NCBI RefSeq assembly: GCF_964340395.1
Contig: NC_135555.1
Coordinates: 1,766,001 to 1,830,000, forward strand
DNA length: 64,000 nt
DNA from: Glandiceps talaboti
Taxonomy: Eukaryota > Hemichordata > Enteropneusta > Spengelidae
Direction of reading: 5' to 3'
Below the pieces are notes generated by a model that worked only from the letters and a program-made list of their open reading frames with translations, was not told the origin of the DNA and searched no databases. Each line of letters begins with the position of its first letter. The stretch's first letter is position 1. Below, in pieces: positions 12,801 to 24,342 of this stretch. The translations under genes were made by a program, and so were the position numbers.

Positions 12801-14244
12801 CGCTGTACAACCGACATTTGTAATAATTGCCGAAATTTGTAATAAACCGAAATTTGTAATAAAATTGCCGACATTTGTAATAAATTGCCGAAATTTGTAA
12901 TAAACTGACGACATTTGTAATAAATTCTGTGAACGACAATTGTAATAAAAATAGCCGATATTTGTAATAAATTTCAGAAAAAAATGTATAATAAACCTGC
13001 CGAAATTATATAGGTCAATGTATAGGTCACCATTATTGATACATTGTCGCGAAATTTTCTTCCTAGGCTAGGCGAGACTTGGTCTATTTTCCATATTTTG
13101 ACCACACACACATTTGGAAATAATTATAGATTATTACACTTGATATGTGAGAGTGTATTTATATCCTGAGATACAGAGCTAGATAAACGATTATGTACAA
13201 GCCTTGCAGCAAACAGCGGTAGTTTGTTATCGAGAGAAATCGGAAAAGAACACGGTAAAAAGGAGACGGTTCGAGGTCGATATAATACTTCCTAAACTTC
13301 TAATCGAAAATCTAAAAAGACACGATTTCTCTTTATTCATCTGCGTTGGGTATAGATTATAGATCATTACACTTGATAAATATGTGAAGTGTATTTATAT
13401 CCTGAGATACAGAGCTAGATAAATGATTATGTACAAGCCTTGCAACAAACAGCGGTAGTTTGTTATCTAGAGAAATCGGAAAAGAACACGGTAAAAAGGA
13501 GACGGTTCGAGGTCAATATAATATTTCCTAAACTACTAATCGAAAATCTAAAAAGACACGATTTCTCTTTATTCATCTGCGCATTAGTGTGTGAAATTTA
13601 AAAATGATTAGTCCATATTTGACGAAATTGAAACAAAGAAAATATTTCACCTGTTTGTGAACTCCGCGCTCATTGTAAACCTATTTTAAGGCCAAGAAAA
13701 AAAATGTTTTCTGGTGAGTTTGAATCACTAAAATACCCTGCCCCAGTCTTCTTTTTTCTCATGTTTGTCCAGCCAATGCGGAGTGCAGATCCAAGGGAAA
13801 CACAAGATAAGGTTGGCATGAAACCCCTGAAAACAGAGTCTTTCTCAGTGTAGAGCAAGAGTATAAAATTGGCGTCAGATTCAGATTCAGGTAGTGTCAT
13901 ATTGAGCATCATATAGCCTCAGATCCGAAAACACCCGACTACAGTGAAGCAGAATCCTTCCCTGTAGTCTCAACGGTATTATTTCAGCTTTGAGTCCGTC
14001 GGGTGTCTTCGGATCTGAGGCCATTTGATGCTCATATAACGTTCATAAGATAATGCTACCTGAATCTGAATCTGACTCTGAATCTGAAGCCAACTTTATA
14101 CTCGTTTGATCGATTAATTACTCAAATTGGTCATTAATATTCACCGGATTATTATCAAAACCTAATCAGTTCTGGCCATTACCCTACGGAACATGTCTAT
14201 GAAATTTCGTTCGAATTGATGCAGCCGTTTTTTTCGGAAATGGT

Positions 14245-14314
<70 letters not shown>

Positions 14315-17300
14315 GACACACAGACTTCATCGGTATATTATAACCTTCCTTACGGAAGGTAAAAAACTAAATTCATTTACTTTGGGGGTGGGGGTTGAGC
14401 CATTTTAGTTGTTATCGTACAAACACAATCAATGGTTTTGATATATGAAACTAGACCCATTTCAACCACAAAGTGATAACACTTCGTATACTAAGATGTA
14501 GCAGGTTTATCAATGGTTTTGATATATGAAACTAGACCCCGTTCAACCACAATGCGATAACACTTCGTATACTAAGATGTAGCAGGTTTATCAATGGTTT
14601 TGATATATGAAACTAGACCCCGTACAACCACAAAGCGATAACACTTCGTATACTAATAAGATGTAGCAGGTTTATCAATGGTTTTGATATATAAAACTAG
14701 ACCCCGTTCAACCACAATGCGATAACACTTCGTATACTAAGATGTAGCAGGTTTATCAATGGTTTTGATATATGAAACTAGACCCCGTTCAACCACAAAG
14801 CGATAACACTTCGTATACTAAGATGTAGCAGGTTTATCAATGGTTTTGATATATGAAACTAGACCCCGTTCAACCACAATGCGATAACACTTCGTATACT
14901 AAGATGTAGCAGGTTTATCAATGGTTTTGATATATGAAACTAGACCCCGTTCAATCACAAAGCGATAACACTTCGTATACTAAGATGTAGCAGGTTTATC
15001 AATGGTTTTGATATATAAAACTAGACCCCGTACAACCACAAAGCGATAACACTTCGTATACTAATAAGATGTAGCAGGTTTATCAATGGTTTTGATATAT
15101 AAAACTAGACCCCGTTCAACCACAATGCGATAACACTTCGTATACTAAGATGTAGCAGGTTTATCAATGGTTTTGATATATGAAACTAGACCCCGTTCAA
15201 CCACAAAGCGATAACACTTCGTATACTAAGATGTAGCAGGTTTATCAATGGTTTTGATATATGAAACTAGACCCCGTTCAATCACAAAGCGATAACACTC
15301 CGTATACTAAGATGTAGCAGGTTTATCAATGGTTTTGATATATAAAACTAGACCCCGTTCAACCACAATGCGATAACACTTCGTATACTAAGATGTAGCA
15401 GGTTTATCAATGGTTTTGATATATGAAACTAGACCCCGTTCAATCACAAAGCGATAACACTCCGTATACTAAGATGTAGCAGGTTTATCAATGGTTTTGA
15501 TATATGAAACTAGACCCCGTTCAATCACAAAGCGATAACACTCCGTATACTAAGATGTAGCAGGTTTATCAATGGTTTTGATATATAAAACTAGACCCCG
15601 TACAACCACAAAGCGATAACACTTCGTATACTAATAAGATGTAGCAGGTTTATCAATGGTTTTGATATATAAAACTAGACCCCGTTCAATCACAAAGCGA
15701 TAACACTCCGTATACTAAGATGTAGCAGGTTTATCAATGGTTTTGATATATGAAACTAGACCCCGTTCAATCACAAAGCGATAACACTCCGTATACTAAG
15801 ATGTAGCAGGTTTATCAATGGTTTTGATATATAAAACTAGACCCCGTACAACCACAAAGCGATAACACTTCGTATACTAATAAGATGTAGCAGGTTTATC
15901 AATGGTTTTGATATATAAAACTAGACCCCGTTCAACCACAAAGCGATAACACTTCGTATACTAATAAGATGTAGCAGGTTTATCAATGGTTTTGATATAT
16001 AAAACTAGACCCCGTTCAACCACAATGCGATAACACTTCGTATACTAAGATGTAGCAGGTTTATCAATGGTTTTGATATATGAAACTAGACCCCGTACAA
16101 CCACAAAGCGATAACACTTCGTATACTAATAAGATGTAGCAGGTTTATCAATGGTTTTGATATATCAAACTAGACCCCGTTCAATCACAAAGTGATAACA
16201 CTTCGTATACTAAGATGTAGGTAGCAGGTTTGTTAATAAGCAGGGAACGGCTTTCACGGATGTAAAATACTCAGCTGAGATAAAATCTTTTATTTTAAAG
16301 TTTTGGCTTCACTCAGAAAGCCTTTACACAGATTAACCTTCTTCAAGAAGGAAGCTTTCTGCGTGTAAAGTGTTATGCAGTAATAGACGTTTCTAAGGAG
16401 AAATCTAGGTCATGGTCCGAGGGAGGAGTGTCTCTACTATATTCAGAAATGTACCAATTACCCCCATTTATACTTGTTATAATTAAAATAAAAAAACAAA
16501 ACAAATATTTTGCCAAGTTTTATTAAAAGCTGTTCACTATTTTAAAATTTTAATCATAATATCACTTTTTTTAAAATTTTAATCATAATATGAAATAAAA
16601 TAAGAAGTGTAATTGTTTTCCAACATTTCCTCAACAAGGTACTTTGGTAGAATGGTATACTAGTGTAAGGCTTAGTAATGACGTCATTCATGTATTTAAT
16701 TTCCCTGTAAGCTGCCGTCGCTCAGTTAATAGCCGGAGGAAATAAAGTAATATGTTGATACTACGTACACTTAGCGACATTCTAATTAGAAGGTCAAGGT
16801 TGGTACCAATTAAATTACCTTACCAAAATATTAAGTCAAATCCTTTGGCATTGTGCGAACTGTCGATTTTGACGACAAATGTGGCTACCATATTTGGAAC
16901 ATGATAAGCTTGCCAGATATAGTGAAAGCCATGCATATGTACGCACAAGCTCTGTTCAGGTATATTCTGAAAGAATTGCCACTCTTAAAGGTGTAAGACA
17001 TTGTCTATATACATTTATTTTGTCAGAAATTGTAAAAAATGTAGATATTTGCCACAAAATTTAGGAAAACCTCAGCAGCTCTACTACTAATCTGTAGAAC
17101 CCATTATGATCTCCTCTACAAGTAATCGTTAGAACACATTGAGGCCTCTACAAGTAATCTTTAGAACCCATTGAGGGTTTCCTCTACAAGTAATCTTTAG
17201 AACCCATTGAGGGTTTCCTCTACTAGTAATCGTTAGAACTTATTGAGGGTTTCCTCTACAAGTAATCGTTAGAACCCATTGAGGGTTTCCTCTACAAGTA

Positions 17301-19969
17301 ATCTGTAGAACCCATTGAGGGTCTCCTCTATAAGTAATCTTTAGAACCCATTGAGGGTTTCCTCTACTAGTAATCGTTAGAACATATTGAGGGTCTCCTC
17401 TACAAGTAATCTTTAGAACCCATTGAGGGTTTCCTCTACTAGTAATCGTTAGAACTTATTGAGGGTTTCCTCTACAAGTTATCTTTAGAACACAGTGAGG
17501 GTCTCCTCTACTAGTAATCTTTAGAACCCATTGAGGGTTTCCTCTACAAGTAATCTTTAGAACACATTGAGGGTCTCCTCTACAAGTAATCTTTAGAACC
17601 CATTGAGGGTTTCCTCTACTAGTAATCGTGAGAACTTATTGAGGGTTTCCTCTACAAGTAATCTGTAGATCCCATTGAGGGTTTCCTCTACAAGTAATCG
17701 TTAGAACCCATTGGGGGTTTCCTCTACAAGTAATCTTTAGAACCCATTGAGGGTTTCCTCTACTAGTAATCGTTAGAACCCATTGAGGATTTCCTCTACA
17801 AGTAATCTGTAGAACCCATTGAGGGTTTCCTCTACAAGTAATCTTTAGAACCCATTGAGGGTTTCCTCTACTAGTAATCGTTAGAACTTATTGAGGGTTT
17901 CCTCTACAAGTAATCTATAGAACCCATTGAGGGTTTCCTCTACAAGTTATCTTTAGAACCCATTGAGGGTTTCCTCTACAAGTAATCTTTAGAACCCATT
18001 GAGGGTTTCCTCTACAAGTAATCGTTAGAACCCATTGAGGGTTTCCTCTACAAGTAATCTGTAGAACCCATTGAGGGTTTCCTCTACAAGTAATCTTTAG
18101 AACCCATTGAGGGTTTCCTCTACAAGTAATCTTTAGAACCCATTGAGGGTTTCCTCTACTAGTAATCGTTAGAACTTATTGAGGGTCTCCTCTACAAGTT
18201 ATCTGTAGAACCCATTGAGGGTTTCCTCTACAAGTAATCTTTAGAACCCATTGAGGGTTTCCTCTACTGGTAATCGTTAGAACCCATTGAGGGTTTCCTC
18301 TACAAGTTATCTTTAGAACACATTGAGGGTTTCCTCTACAAGTAATCTGTAGAACCCATTGAGGGTCTCCTCTATAAGTAATCTTTAGAACCCATTGAGG
18401 GTTTCCTCTACTAGTAATCGTTAGAACTTATTGAGGGTTTCCTCTACAAGTAATCTGTAGATTATAAATGTGATTGGCACTGTTTGCACTCTGTAATTCT
18501 TGCCTTTAAATATTTTTGACATTCCTTATTTTAGTATGTTTTTTCTGGTCAACTTACCTATATAAGGCGTTGAGGAAAGTAACAACTTCCATCGGAGAAG
18601 AGTTGGCCGAGATTACTGTAAAACCAACTATGTCACTGAAATATATAGTAACACTGTCATAATGTTCGGCATCCACTGATCTCTTTGTTTTCAACTGCTG
18701 TGCAACTGATTTGGGTAACATCTGGTAGAGTAAGTCGTCTGTCTTTCTCTTTTCCTTAGTCAACTGACGTGTCTGTTCAGAGACCGTTCTGCCGAAGGTT
18801 GTTAAGGTTTGTAACAAGTAATAGATGTTACAGGAATACCATACACCCAGTGACAAACTGCCTATGGTTATAGCAAACAACAACGTAACGTAGATTACAA
18901 ACTCTGTCTTTGCATTCTGTACCATTTCTCCCAGTTGCTTATTGATCATGTCCCGGGTTTCAGTTTGAAGTTGAGTCAAAATATTAATGTGCAAGGTGGT
19001 GTTTTGGAACCAGTAGTCGGCCATAAGTAGTGAATTTTCTCTTCCATATTTCTCACAAGGGTTTTTGTTTAAGTATATTTCTTGCGCCATGTCATTAAGA
19101 GTTTCGTTCAATGGATATTCATCATTTAGTAGTGAATAGTACATGTCCTTCACCGAAGGTTGGTACCTAAAAGCATCAGCCATCAACATCTTCCCTCGAG
19201 AATCCCCTTCTATGATCCAATGTCTATTTTCCTGTGTCAAAGAGCACCCTGCGTAGTAAGTTGAGCCCAGTGCTCTTGAAATTCCGATGTAATCGGTAGC
19301 AGTAAGGATCGAAATTTTAGCCACTAGTAATGGCCATAGACGCCCGTCTTGTATATTCACCAAGCGAGTAACTGCTAAAACCATAAGTGCTTCATTGATA
19401 TTAGTATAATACTTGATAATCTGTTCAAATCTCATGTCTGTGTGTTCATCTTGTACGACGTGTCTGTATATATCTATGAAGTTTAGTAAACCAAATTTTG
19501 TTCTGATATCTACATTTTCTTCTCCGATCAACAGTTGTCCGGGCGACCAAGCTGGCATTGCCATTATCTTAGCATCAGTGTCAGGGTAAAGTGACTGGAG
19601 TCGTTCACGTGCAGTTAGCGTAGTTTTGTTTGAACTCAGATACATGGCACTCAGTCCACGCTCTTTTTGTAGATTGTCTACTACTTCTGCTGTAAGTTGG
19701 TTTTGGTTAACGGCGTCCTTTAACGTAGTAGTTAAAAATTCCGTAGAGGCTGTATTGGCCACGGAGATACTCGACTGTATCACCAAGGCGACAATCGGAA
19801 CTGTCAGTATAACTATCATCTTAAACATTTGTAAAAAGCGACTTAGATCAGAAGACTCAAGCTGGCGATTAACATTTAGATTCAATACAGTTTGTGAAGC
19901 AGCACTGCTTGACAACGAATGACGACTGCTTCTTGTTCCACAGACTCCTATTTTGTTATTGGTAGCCAT
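7073..19969 (-). CDS. NIT-domain membrane guanylyl cyclase, five coding exons, 638 aa
   Basis: Predicted to make cGMP from GTP at a membrane under control of a nitrate/nitrite-type sensor domain. Exons in coding order: 19969-18558, 10268-10054, 9226-9128, 8860-8769, 7171-7073. All junctions are GT-AG and phases agree; the total is 1917 bases. Residues 48-70 form a first membrane helix. About 75-350 form the extracytosolic sensor with the NIT signature QKERGLSA at 101. Residues 357-386 form a second helix. About 398-430 are a coiled linker ending in [13 protein letters not shown]. The rest is the cyclase. Both metal aspartates are present (FSDIVGF, D446; ETIGDAY, D490), as are the guanine-selecting Glu486 and Cys558 and the transition-state Asn565 and Arg569, so it should be active. 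There is no kinase-homology domain, unlike ANP-type receptors. NIT-GCs are known from several invertebrates and are tied to nitric oxide signalling in an annelid. The start chosen is ATG at 19969; an in-frame TTG six bases earlier was ignored. Confidence 0.93.
7788..7866. repeat. (ACAG)n microsatellite in the last cyclase intron
   Basis: ACAG tetranucleotides interrupted by a short CATA run, within the intron between exons 5 and 4 (7172-8768). Confidence 0.95.
9452..9532. repeat. (TGTC)n microsatellite
   Basis: About 20 uninterrupted TGTC units inside cyclase intron 2 (9227-10053). Confidence 0.95.
9823..10036. repeat. (CA)n compound microsatellite beside a splice donor
   Basis: CA dinucleotides mixed with ACAG, ACGC and CATA runs fill the start of cyclase intron 2. 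They end only about 17 bases from the exon 2 donor at 10053. Read through, exon 2 would continue into a Cys/Val/Arg string, which is a repeat artefact and not protein. Confidence 0.95.
10371..10846. mobile_element. MITE-like element with inverted terminal repeats
   Basis: The left end AGGGAGCCTTCAGTATTTAA and the reverse complement of the right end, AGGGAGCCTTCGGTAATTAA, match over about 38 bases, continuing into a G-rich stretch. The 476-bp interior has repeated GGGGGAGGG blocks and no open frame. It is a non-autonomous DNA transposon type, placed about 100 bases upstream of the exon 2 acceptor of the cyclase. I could not identify a target-site duplication with confidence. Confidence 0.65.
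11236..11466 (+). mobile_element. 3' end of a non-LTR retrotransposon (LINE remnant)
   Basis: A 48-codon open tail reads [18 protein letters not shown], then a stretch ending [17 protein letters not shown] and a stop. This is the C-terminus typical of LINE reverse-transcriptase proteins of the CR1/L2/Jockey group. It is followed by GGCGCTATATAAATTTATT and a (GATA)n tail. Everything upstream of the C-terminus is missing, as expected for 5'-truncated insertion. It lies in cyclase intron 1. Confidence 0.8.
12817..13000. repeat. short tandem repeats of TTGCCGAxATTTGTAATAAA
   Basis: About nine imperfect copies of a 17-23-base unit, all containing ATTTGTAATAAA or a close relative. The unit length varies, so the open frames across it are not coding. 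Confidence 0.8.
13121..13582. repeat. 236-bp tandem duplication
   Basis: The stretch starting TTATAGATTATTACACTTGA and ending TCTTTATTCATCTGCG is followed directly by a second copy with roughly 95 percent identity, including CCTGAGATACAGAGCTAGAT and AAGGAGACGGTTCGAGGTC. No coding signal is visible. Confidence 0.85.
13857..14102. repeat. long inverted repeat (foldback)
   Basis: The left arm, about 13857-13937, contains CAGATTCAGATTCAGGTAG and GCCTCAGATCCGAAAACACC. The right arm, about 13998-14102, contains the reverse complements, GTGTCTTCGGATCTGAGGC and CTACCTGAATCTGAATCTG. The loop is about 60 bases. The right arm has a small extra CTGAATCTG duplication. It is foldback- or MITE-like. Confidence 0.75.
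14237..14327. repeat. (AC)n microsatellite
   Basis: About 40 AC units ending in GCACAGACACACAGAC. Confidence 0.95.
14428..16232. repeat. 81-bp minisatellite, 22 copies, in cyclase intron 1
   Basis: Each unit contains ATCAATGGTTTTGATATATG, an ACTAGACCCCGTTCAACCAC-type segment and CGATAACACTTCGTATACTA, then AGATGTAGCAGGTTT. I count 22 units. Most are 81 bp and five carry an extra TAA (84 bp). The variants are linked: GTACAACC usually goes with the extra TAA and is followed by a unit beginning TATATAAAACT, while CTCCG goes with TTCAATC. This shows that blocks of units, not single units, were copied. Confidence 0.95.
16233..17074. other. unique intronic sequence, no feature recognised
   Basis: Single-copy-looking DNA between the two minisatellites of cyclase intron 1. 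It contains a short direct repeat of TTTTAAAATTTTAATCATAATAT near 16535-16590 and no credible exon. Confidence 0.6.
17075..18462. repeat. 36-bp minisatellite, about 38 copies, in cyclase intron 1
   Basis: Unit: CTCTACAAGTAATCTTTAGA then ACCCATTGAGGGTTTC. Two subtypes alternate irregularly. One has ACAAG, TCTTT and CCCATT; the other has ACTAG, TCGTT and CTTATT. The array stops about 95 bases from the exon 1 donor. There are no unique spacers, so it is not a CRISPR array. Confidence 0.95.
18558..19969 (-). CDS. exon 1 of the NIT guanylyl cyclase (sensor, both membrane helices, linker, start of cyclase)
   Basis: One exon of 470 codons plus two bases carries everything outside the catalytic core and the first metal-binding Asp. 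It ends in the middle of the cyclase at FLNALY, with donor AG|GTAAGT at 18557. The split AG|T codon rejoins at 10268 to give the family phrase [20 protein letters not shown]. The sensor half has four cysteines (ACGSL-type sites near residues 242 and 305 among them) and N-x-T/S sites such as NKT, NET and NTT, consistent with an extracellular position. Confidence 0.93.
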
Positions 19970-20935
19970 CGCCAAGAGAATTTATCCAGCAGTTGTTTAA
20001 ACGGTGCGAGACTATTGCTTTGTGGTATGACTTTGGTCTTCAGATCTTCTATACACGAGAACACTTCTCACACTGCCGTACAAAATCGATATATTGACCT
20101 CTCCGCCACAATGTATATCAAATGTAGTTTGTTTGCCTTCCCTTGATGTAAATACAAAGTTGGAAAGAACTAACTGTATAATACAAATCTATAAATTAAC
20201 CTTTTCATGGAACATCTACAATAACTATATGAAGAATATTTCTATGAGTGAGACACCAGATATATTGTAGGTTTTCAGAGATATGACGAGTTTTGTGTCA
20301 TCAGTAACGCATGTACGTCGTGTGTTCTTACTGCCTTCAACAGAATGTCATATGCCACATTGTGCAATGCTCTTTAAGACAGTTGCTGCATCTTCAAACC
20401 CTCACCCAACGTTCCAAGTATTAAAGTGCGCCTTCAATGGTAGGAATATTCGTTGACAGATTTGACGTAATCGCAGTTAAAAACGTTATGCTCCTCCACG
20501 AGTCAACATATAGAATACACCGACATCGTTGTATTTTCTTGTTGTATAGTACTGAATACTTGGTACAAGCATACTCGTTACCAATCTGTCAACACTGCAT
20601 CTTTTACAATCCCATGATTACATTTTATATCGGCGCAGATACAACATGCATCATGATTGTGTCATGTGCAGATTAGAATGATAACAATGTGACATCCCAT
20701 CCCTTTTCTGAGTGTCACAGTCGTGATAAATGCACATTTGGGAAAACCTATTCATAAATCTAGGGGTGTTGACTAAGAAAGGTGAGATCAATAGAAATAG
20801 TATCTCCCATTCGAGGTATTTCCGATATAAGATTAAAACATTGGAAATTGACGGAAGCAAAACTATTGAAAATATATTAAACAAAACAGCTAAATATTAT
20901 AACAATCAGTGCAAAGAAGATATTGTAAACGTGGC

Positions 20936-20936
<1 letters not shown>

Positions 20937-20968
<32 letters not shown>

Positions 20969-20979
20969 CCACCACCACC

Positions 20980-21028
<49 letters not shown>

Positions 21029-21084
21029 CCACCACCACCACCACCACCACCACCACCACCACCACCACCACCATAATCATAATC
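20937..21084. repeat. (CAT)n/(CAC)n microsatellite
   Basis: Alternating blocks of CAT and CAC. The open frame through it reads as polyhistidine, or Asp/Gly on the other strand, and is a by-product of the repeat. Confidence 0.95.
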
Positions 21085-21518
21085 ATCTTTCAAAAGAAAT
21101 TTAATTCGTATTGGTCCTATGTACACAAAATATTGAAATATATACAAAGAGTAGAAGTATGTATCTATAAAAATACGGAGTGTGCTATTAAAATATATAG
21201 TAAGAGTTGAAGTATGTATATATGAAAGTACGCAGTGCAATCCGCAATCTAGAATGTTGTATTGAATGTAGATCGATGTCTCTATAAAGTTCTACGAGTC
21301 ATAAGGTAAACATGTTCAGAAATGTAATAAGTAATTTACATGAAAACAATGCTTTGTGTGACTAGTACGTACACATGACAAATTTGTTAGTGGAGTATTG
21401 ACTGTTAGTGAACTAAAAAGGAGTTGGCCGTCGACCCAGCGGCATACGGCGTCGTTGATGTTCCAAATTGATGAACAGATATCTACACGTTGTCTATAAA
21501 TGTTTGAATTCTAAGTGT

Positions 21519-21592
21519 ATCATCATCATCATCATCACCACCACCACCACCACCACCACCACCACCACCACCACCACCACCACCACCACCAT
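21519..21592. repeat. (CAT)n to (CAC)n microsatellite
   Basis: Four or five ATC units lead into about 20 CAC units. It has the same composition as the array 0.5 kb upstream. Confidence 0.95.
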
Positions 21593-23020
21593 GATGCAAA
21601 ATACGAAGCTATAAAAGCGTTTTCAAATATCAAAATTCTAAATTATCAAACCAAAAACCAAACGATATGAAATTTACTATTGTTGTTTTACTTCCTGCCT
21701 TCTACGTCAAACTACAAGTGTAGCAAGATGAGTAGAGAATGAAGGAAGACAAGAAAACGAAAAATTAATTCCGTATTGACGTATAACGTATACTATTTGG
21801 AAGATAATTATTAACTTTATTTCAGGATGAACGTCAAATATTGCGCTCGCAAGCTTCAAAAGTTGGAATGATAACGTTGTTCCTTCAACACAACCAATAA
21901 CGTAATGAACTTTATTTTCCTAAGTATTAAGTGAACGCTAACGTTTGCTGAAGATTTTATTTGATTTATGATATACGATTGTAGTGGACTCTGGGAGTTT
22001 TACATGGACACATAAAGCTATGAAATGGCGGAAACCTAAGATATATTGAAATACCGTCACGGTCTTATATTACGTACTCATAACATTCATATGGCAAAGG
22101 ACACATATCAATGCAGCTTTCATCTGATACATTTTTTATTTATTGCCAATTAAAACAACGGAAAATCAACTCTGAGAAATAATGTTTTAAATTCACCATC
22201 ATTACCTTGTTCTTGGCTGGCCGTTAAAATTCCCACACTGCCACTGTTGAAATCGTACAATCGTATTGGTACAATTCAATATATTGTACGTTGGTATTCA
22301 AATCATTGATAAATGTATGTGGTTTACACGTCAAAGTGTTCACAAATGTCTACAACTGATAAACACTATTCAGTATTTTAATTGTAGTAAATTCCTGTCA
22401 AAAATAGAAATGACATCAGGAGATATGTGGATGTGAAGAATGAAAAGAGGAAGTGTATGCACTATTAAATTATCTGAAACCAGTACTTCTTTGACTGTGT
22501 ATTAGGCCCTTCCAGGCAACCAAGGAGGGTGCATATCAAACGCGGCGAGTTGGAACAACTGCTGATAATCTCCTGGAGCAAAATGTATTACTTTTCTTGT
22601 TATCTGTTATGATATACAGGTCATGGTCGATGTGATTACCATTACTGTAGTAAACAGCATGGCATCTCAATCAATGCAATGTAAACTATTTGTGGAAAGG
22701 CAAGGTTTTTCACCAAAACAGTGTAGAAAATAAACTAGTAATGGAAGCTAAATCAAAGTTCTGAGTAGAAAAAACCTGGTTCGTTATAATCTTTTGTAAA
22801 ATTGATTCAGTGCTCATCGTAACAATCATATGGAAAGGTCACATACTATTAAGATACATTCTTCATATCACAAATAGAATGGTCTTTAAAGACACCCTAG
22901 AGCTCATCTTTAAAGATGTAGAGTTTTGAAAAATACTACTTGCAATGACGGGTGGGAGTGAGTGGGATTGGTGACACAGTTCATTTTGACAACCGCTACT
23001 TGAAGTGGGGGTCACGTCGG

Positions 23021-23251
<231 letters not shown>

Positions 23252-23630
23252 TTGTCTTGGTATTTTGTGAGGAATGAAAATGTTTGCATCAGAGACGTGC
23301 ATTTTGTATCGTCTAATCGACCATGCAACAACTTATGAAAAATGGGGATGGACAAGGCATTGTATTTTCGTACACTTTAATCAGACCAATTTGTTTTACG
23401 AAAGTTTTAAAACGTTGAAATAAAATTGGTAAATTCGTAATAATTCAGTGGTCGGCATACTGCGTTTGTTTTCACTATAATCCGTAAAAGGCATTTCTTC
23501 GTGTAAAAGGATAATATATACAATTGTATCGTAATTGTCGTATTTGAACTTGAAGGATTTCATGCAAGCAACAAACCAGGATCTCCAAATACTAGTATGT
23601 CGAAGTACTGTAAAATGGATCATTCCAGTA

Positions 23631-23725
23631 CATACATACATACATACATGCATACATACATACATGCATACATACATACATACATACATACATACATACA
23701 TACATACATGCATGCATACATACAT

Positions 23726-23760
<35 letters not shown>

Positions 23761-23789
23761 TACATACATACATACATACATACATACAT

Positions 23790-23820
<31 letters not shown>

Positions 23821-23866
23821 TACATACATACATACATACATACATACATACATACATACATACATA
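23631..23866. repeat. (CATA)n microsatellite with CA and CATG interruptions
   Basis: Tetranucleotide CATA with two short CA blocks. Frames through it translate to His/Thr/Tyr/Ile strings. Confidence 0.97.
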
Positions 23867-24342
23867 GGTCTTACGAGTATCATTTCATATAGCATTTGTC
23901 CACATTCGAGATGAATTGTTGCGAATGTAGTTTTGTTTAAACTCTTCTTATGATAAGCTCATTTCACTTTTGAATTCTGATAATGAAACCTATTTAAATA
24001 ATTTAGCTTCATTTATTTATTTTGCAATGAAAAATAGAGAGGAATCTCCCTCTATGAACTGAAACGTTTTAAACATTTTTTGCTCTTTTGGCCTGTGGCC
24101 TTCTTGTACTGAAATAAACTGATCGATAAGAGTCTTACCGAAACCGTGATTTGCTAAAAAGCCACTCATCATGCTATTGGGATTCTCGTTGCTTTAGTAA
24201 ACCGATTCCTAAATTGGCTACCCTTTGACAGGGAATCTGAGAATCCATTGGATCCTTAAGTTGAAAGGTTAAAGGTTAACGAGTTGGCTTATCACCTACC
24301 GAGGAATAGAAAGGCACACACCAGGACGACACACGGAGTCTA

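Larger units (their letters stand above)
12497..14362. mobile_element. possible composite DNA element bounded by CCTTCCGTAAGG inverted ends
   Basis: CCTTCCGTAAGG followed by GTATAA occurs near 12498. Its inverted copy, CCTTACGGAAGG preceded by TTATAACCTT, ends near 14360. Between them lie a 20-bp repeat cluster, a 236-bp tandem duplication, a long inverted repeat and a CA array. The inverted ends suggest one element, but they are short and the interior may be several insertions. Confidence 0.35.

Noticed and set aside
12616-12939. Overlapping frames over ATTTGTAATAAA repeats
   Set aside because: Repeat-generated frames of variable unit length.
13670-13912. 80-codon minus-strand frame
   Set aside because: It runs into the foldback arm and has no recognisable motif or splice context.
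14428-16232. loxP-like ATAACACTTCGTATA inside each 81-bp unit
   Set aside because: Only one arm is similar, with two inserted bases, no inverted partner and no recombinase; coincidental.
17075-18462. Regular 36-bp repeats resembling CRISPR spacing
   Set aside because: Units are head to tail with no unique spacers, in an animal gene intron; this is a minisatellite.
20730-21240. Polyhistidine and poly-Asp/Gly frames
   Set aside because: They come from CAT/CAC trinucleotide arrays; the upstream 60 codons match no family.
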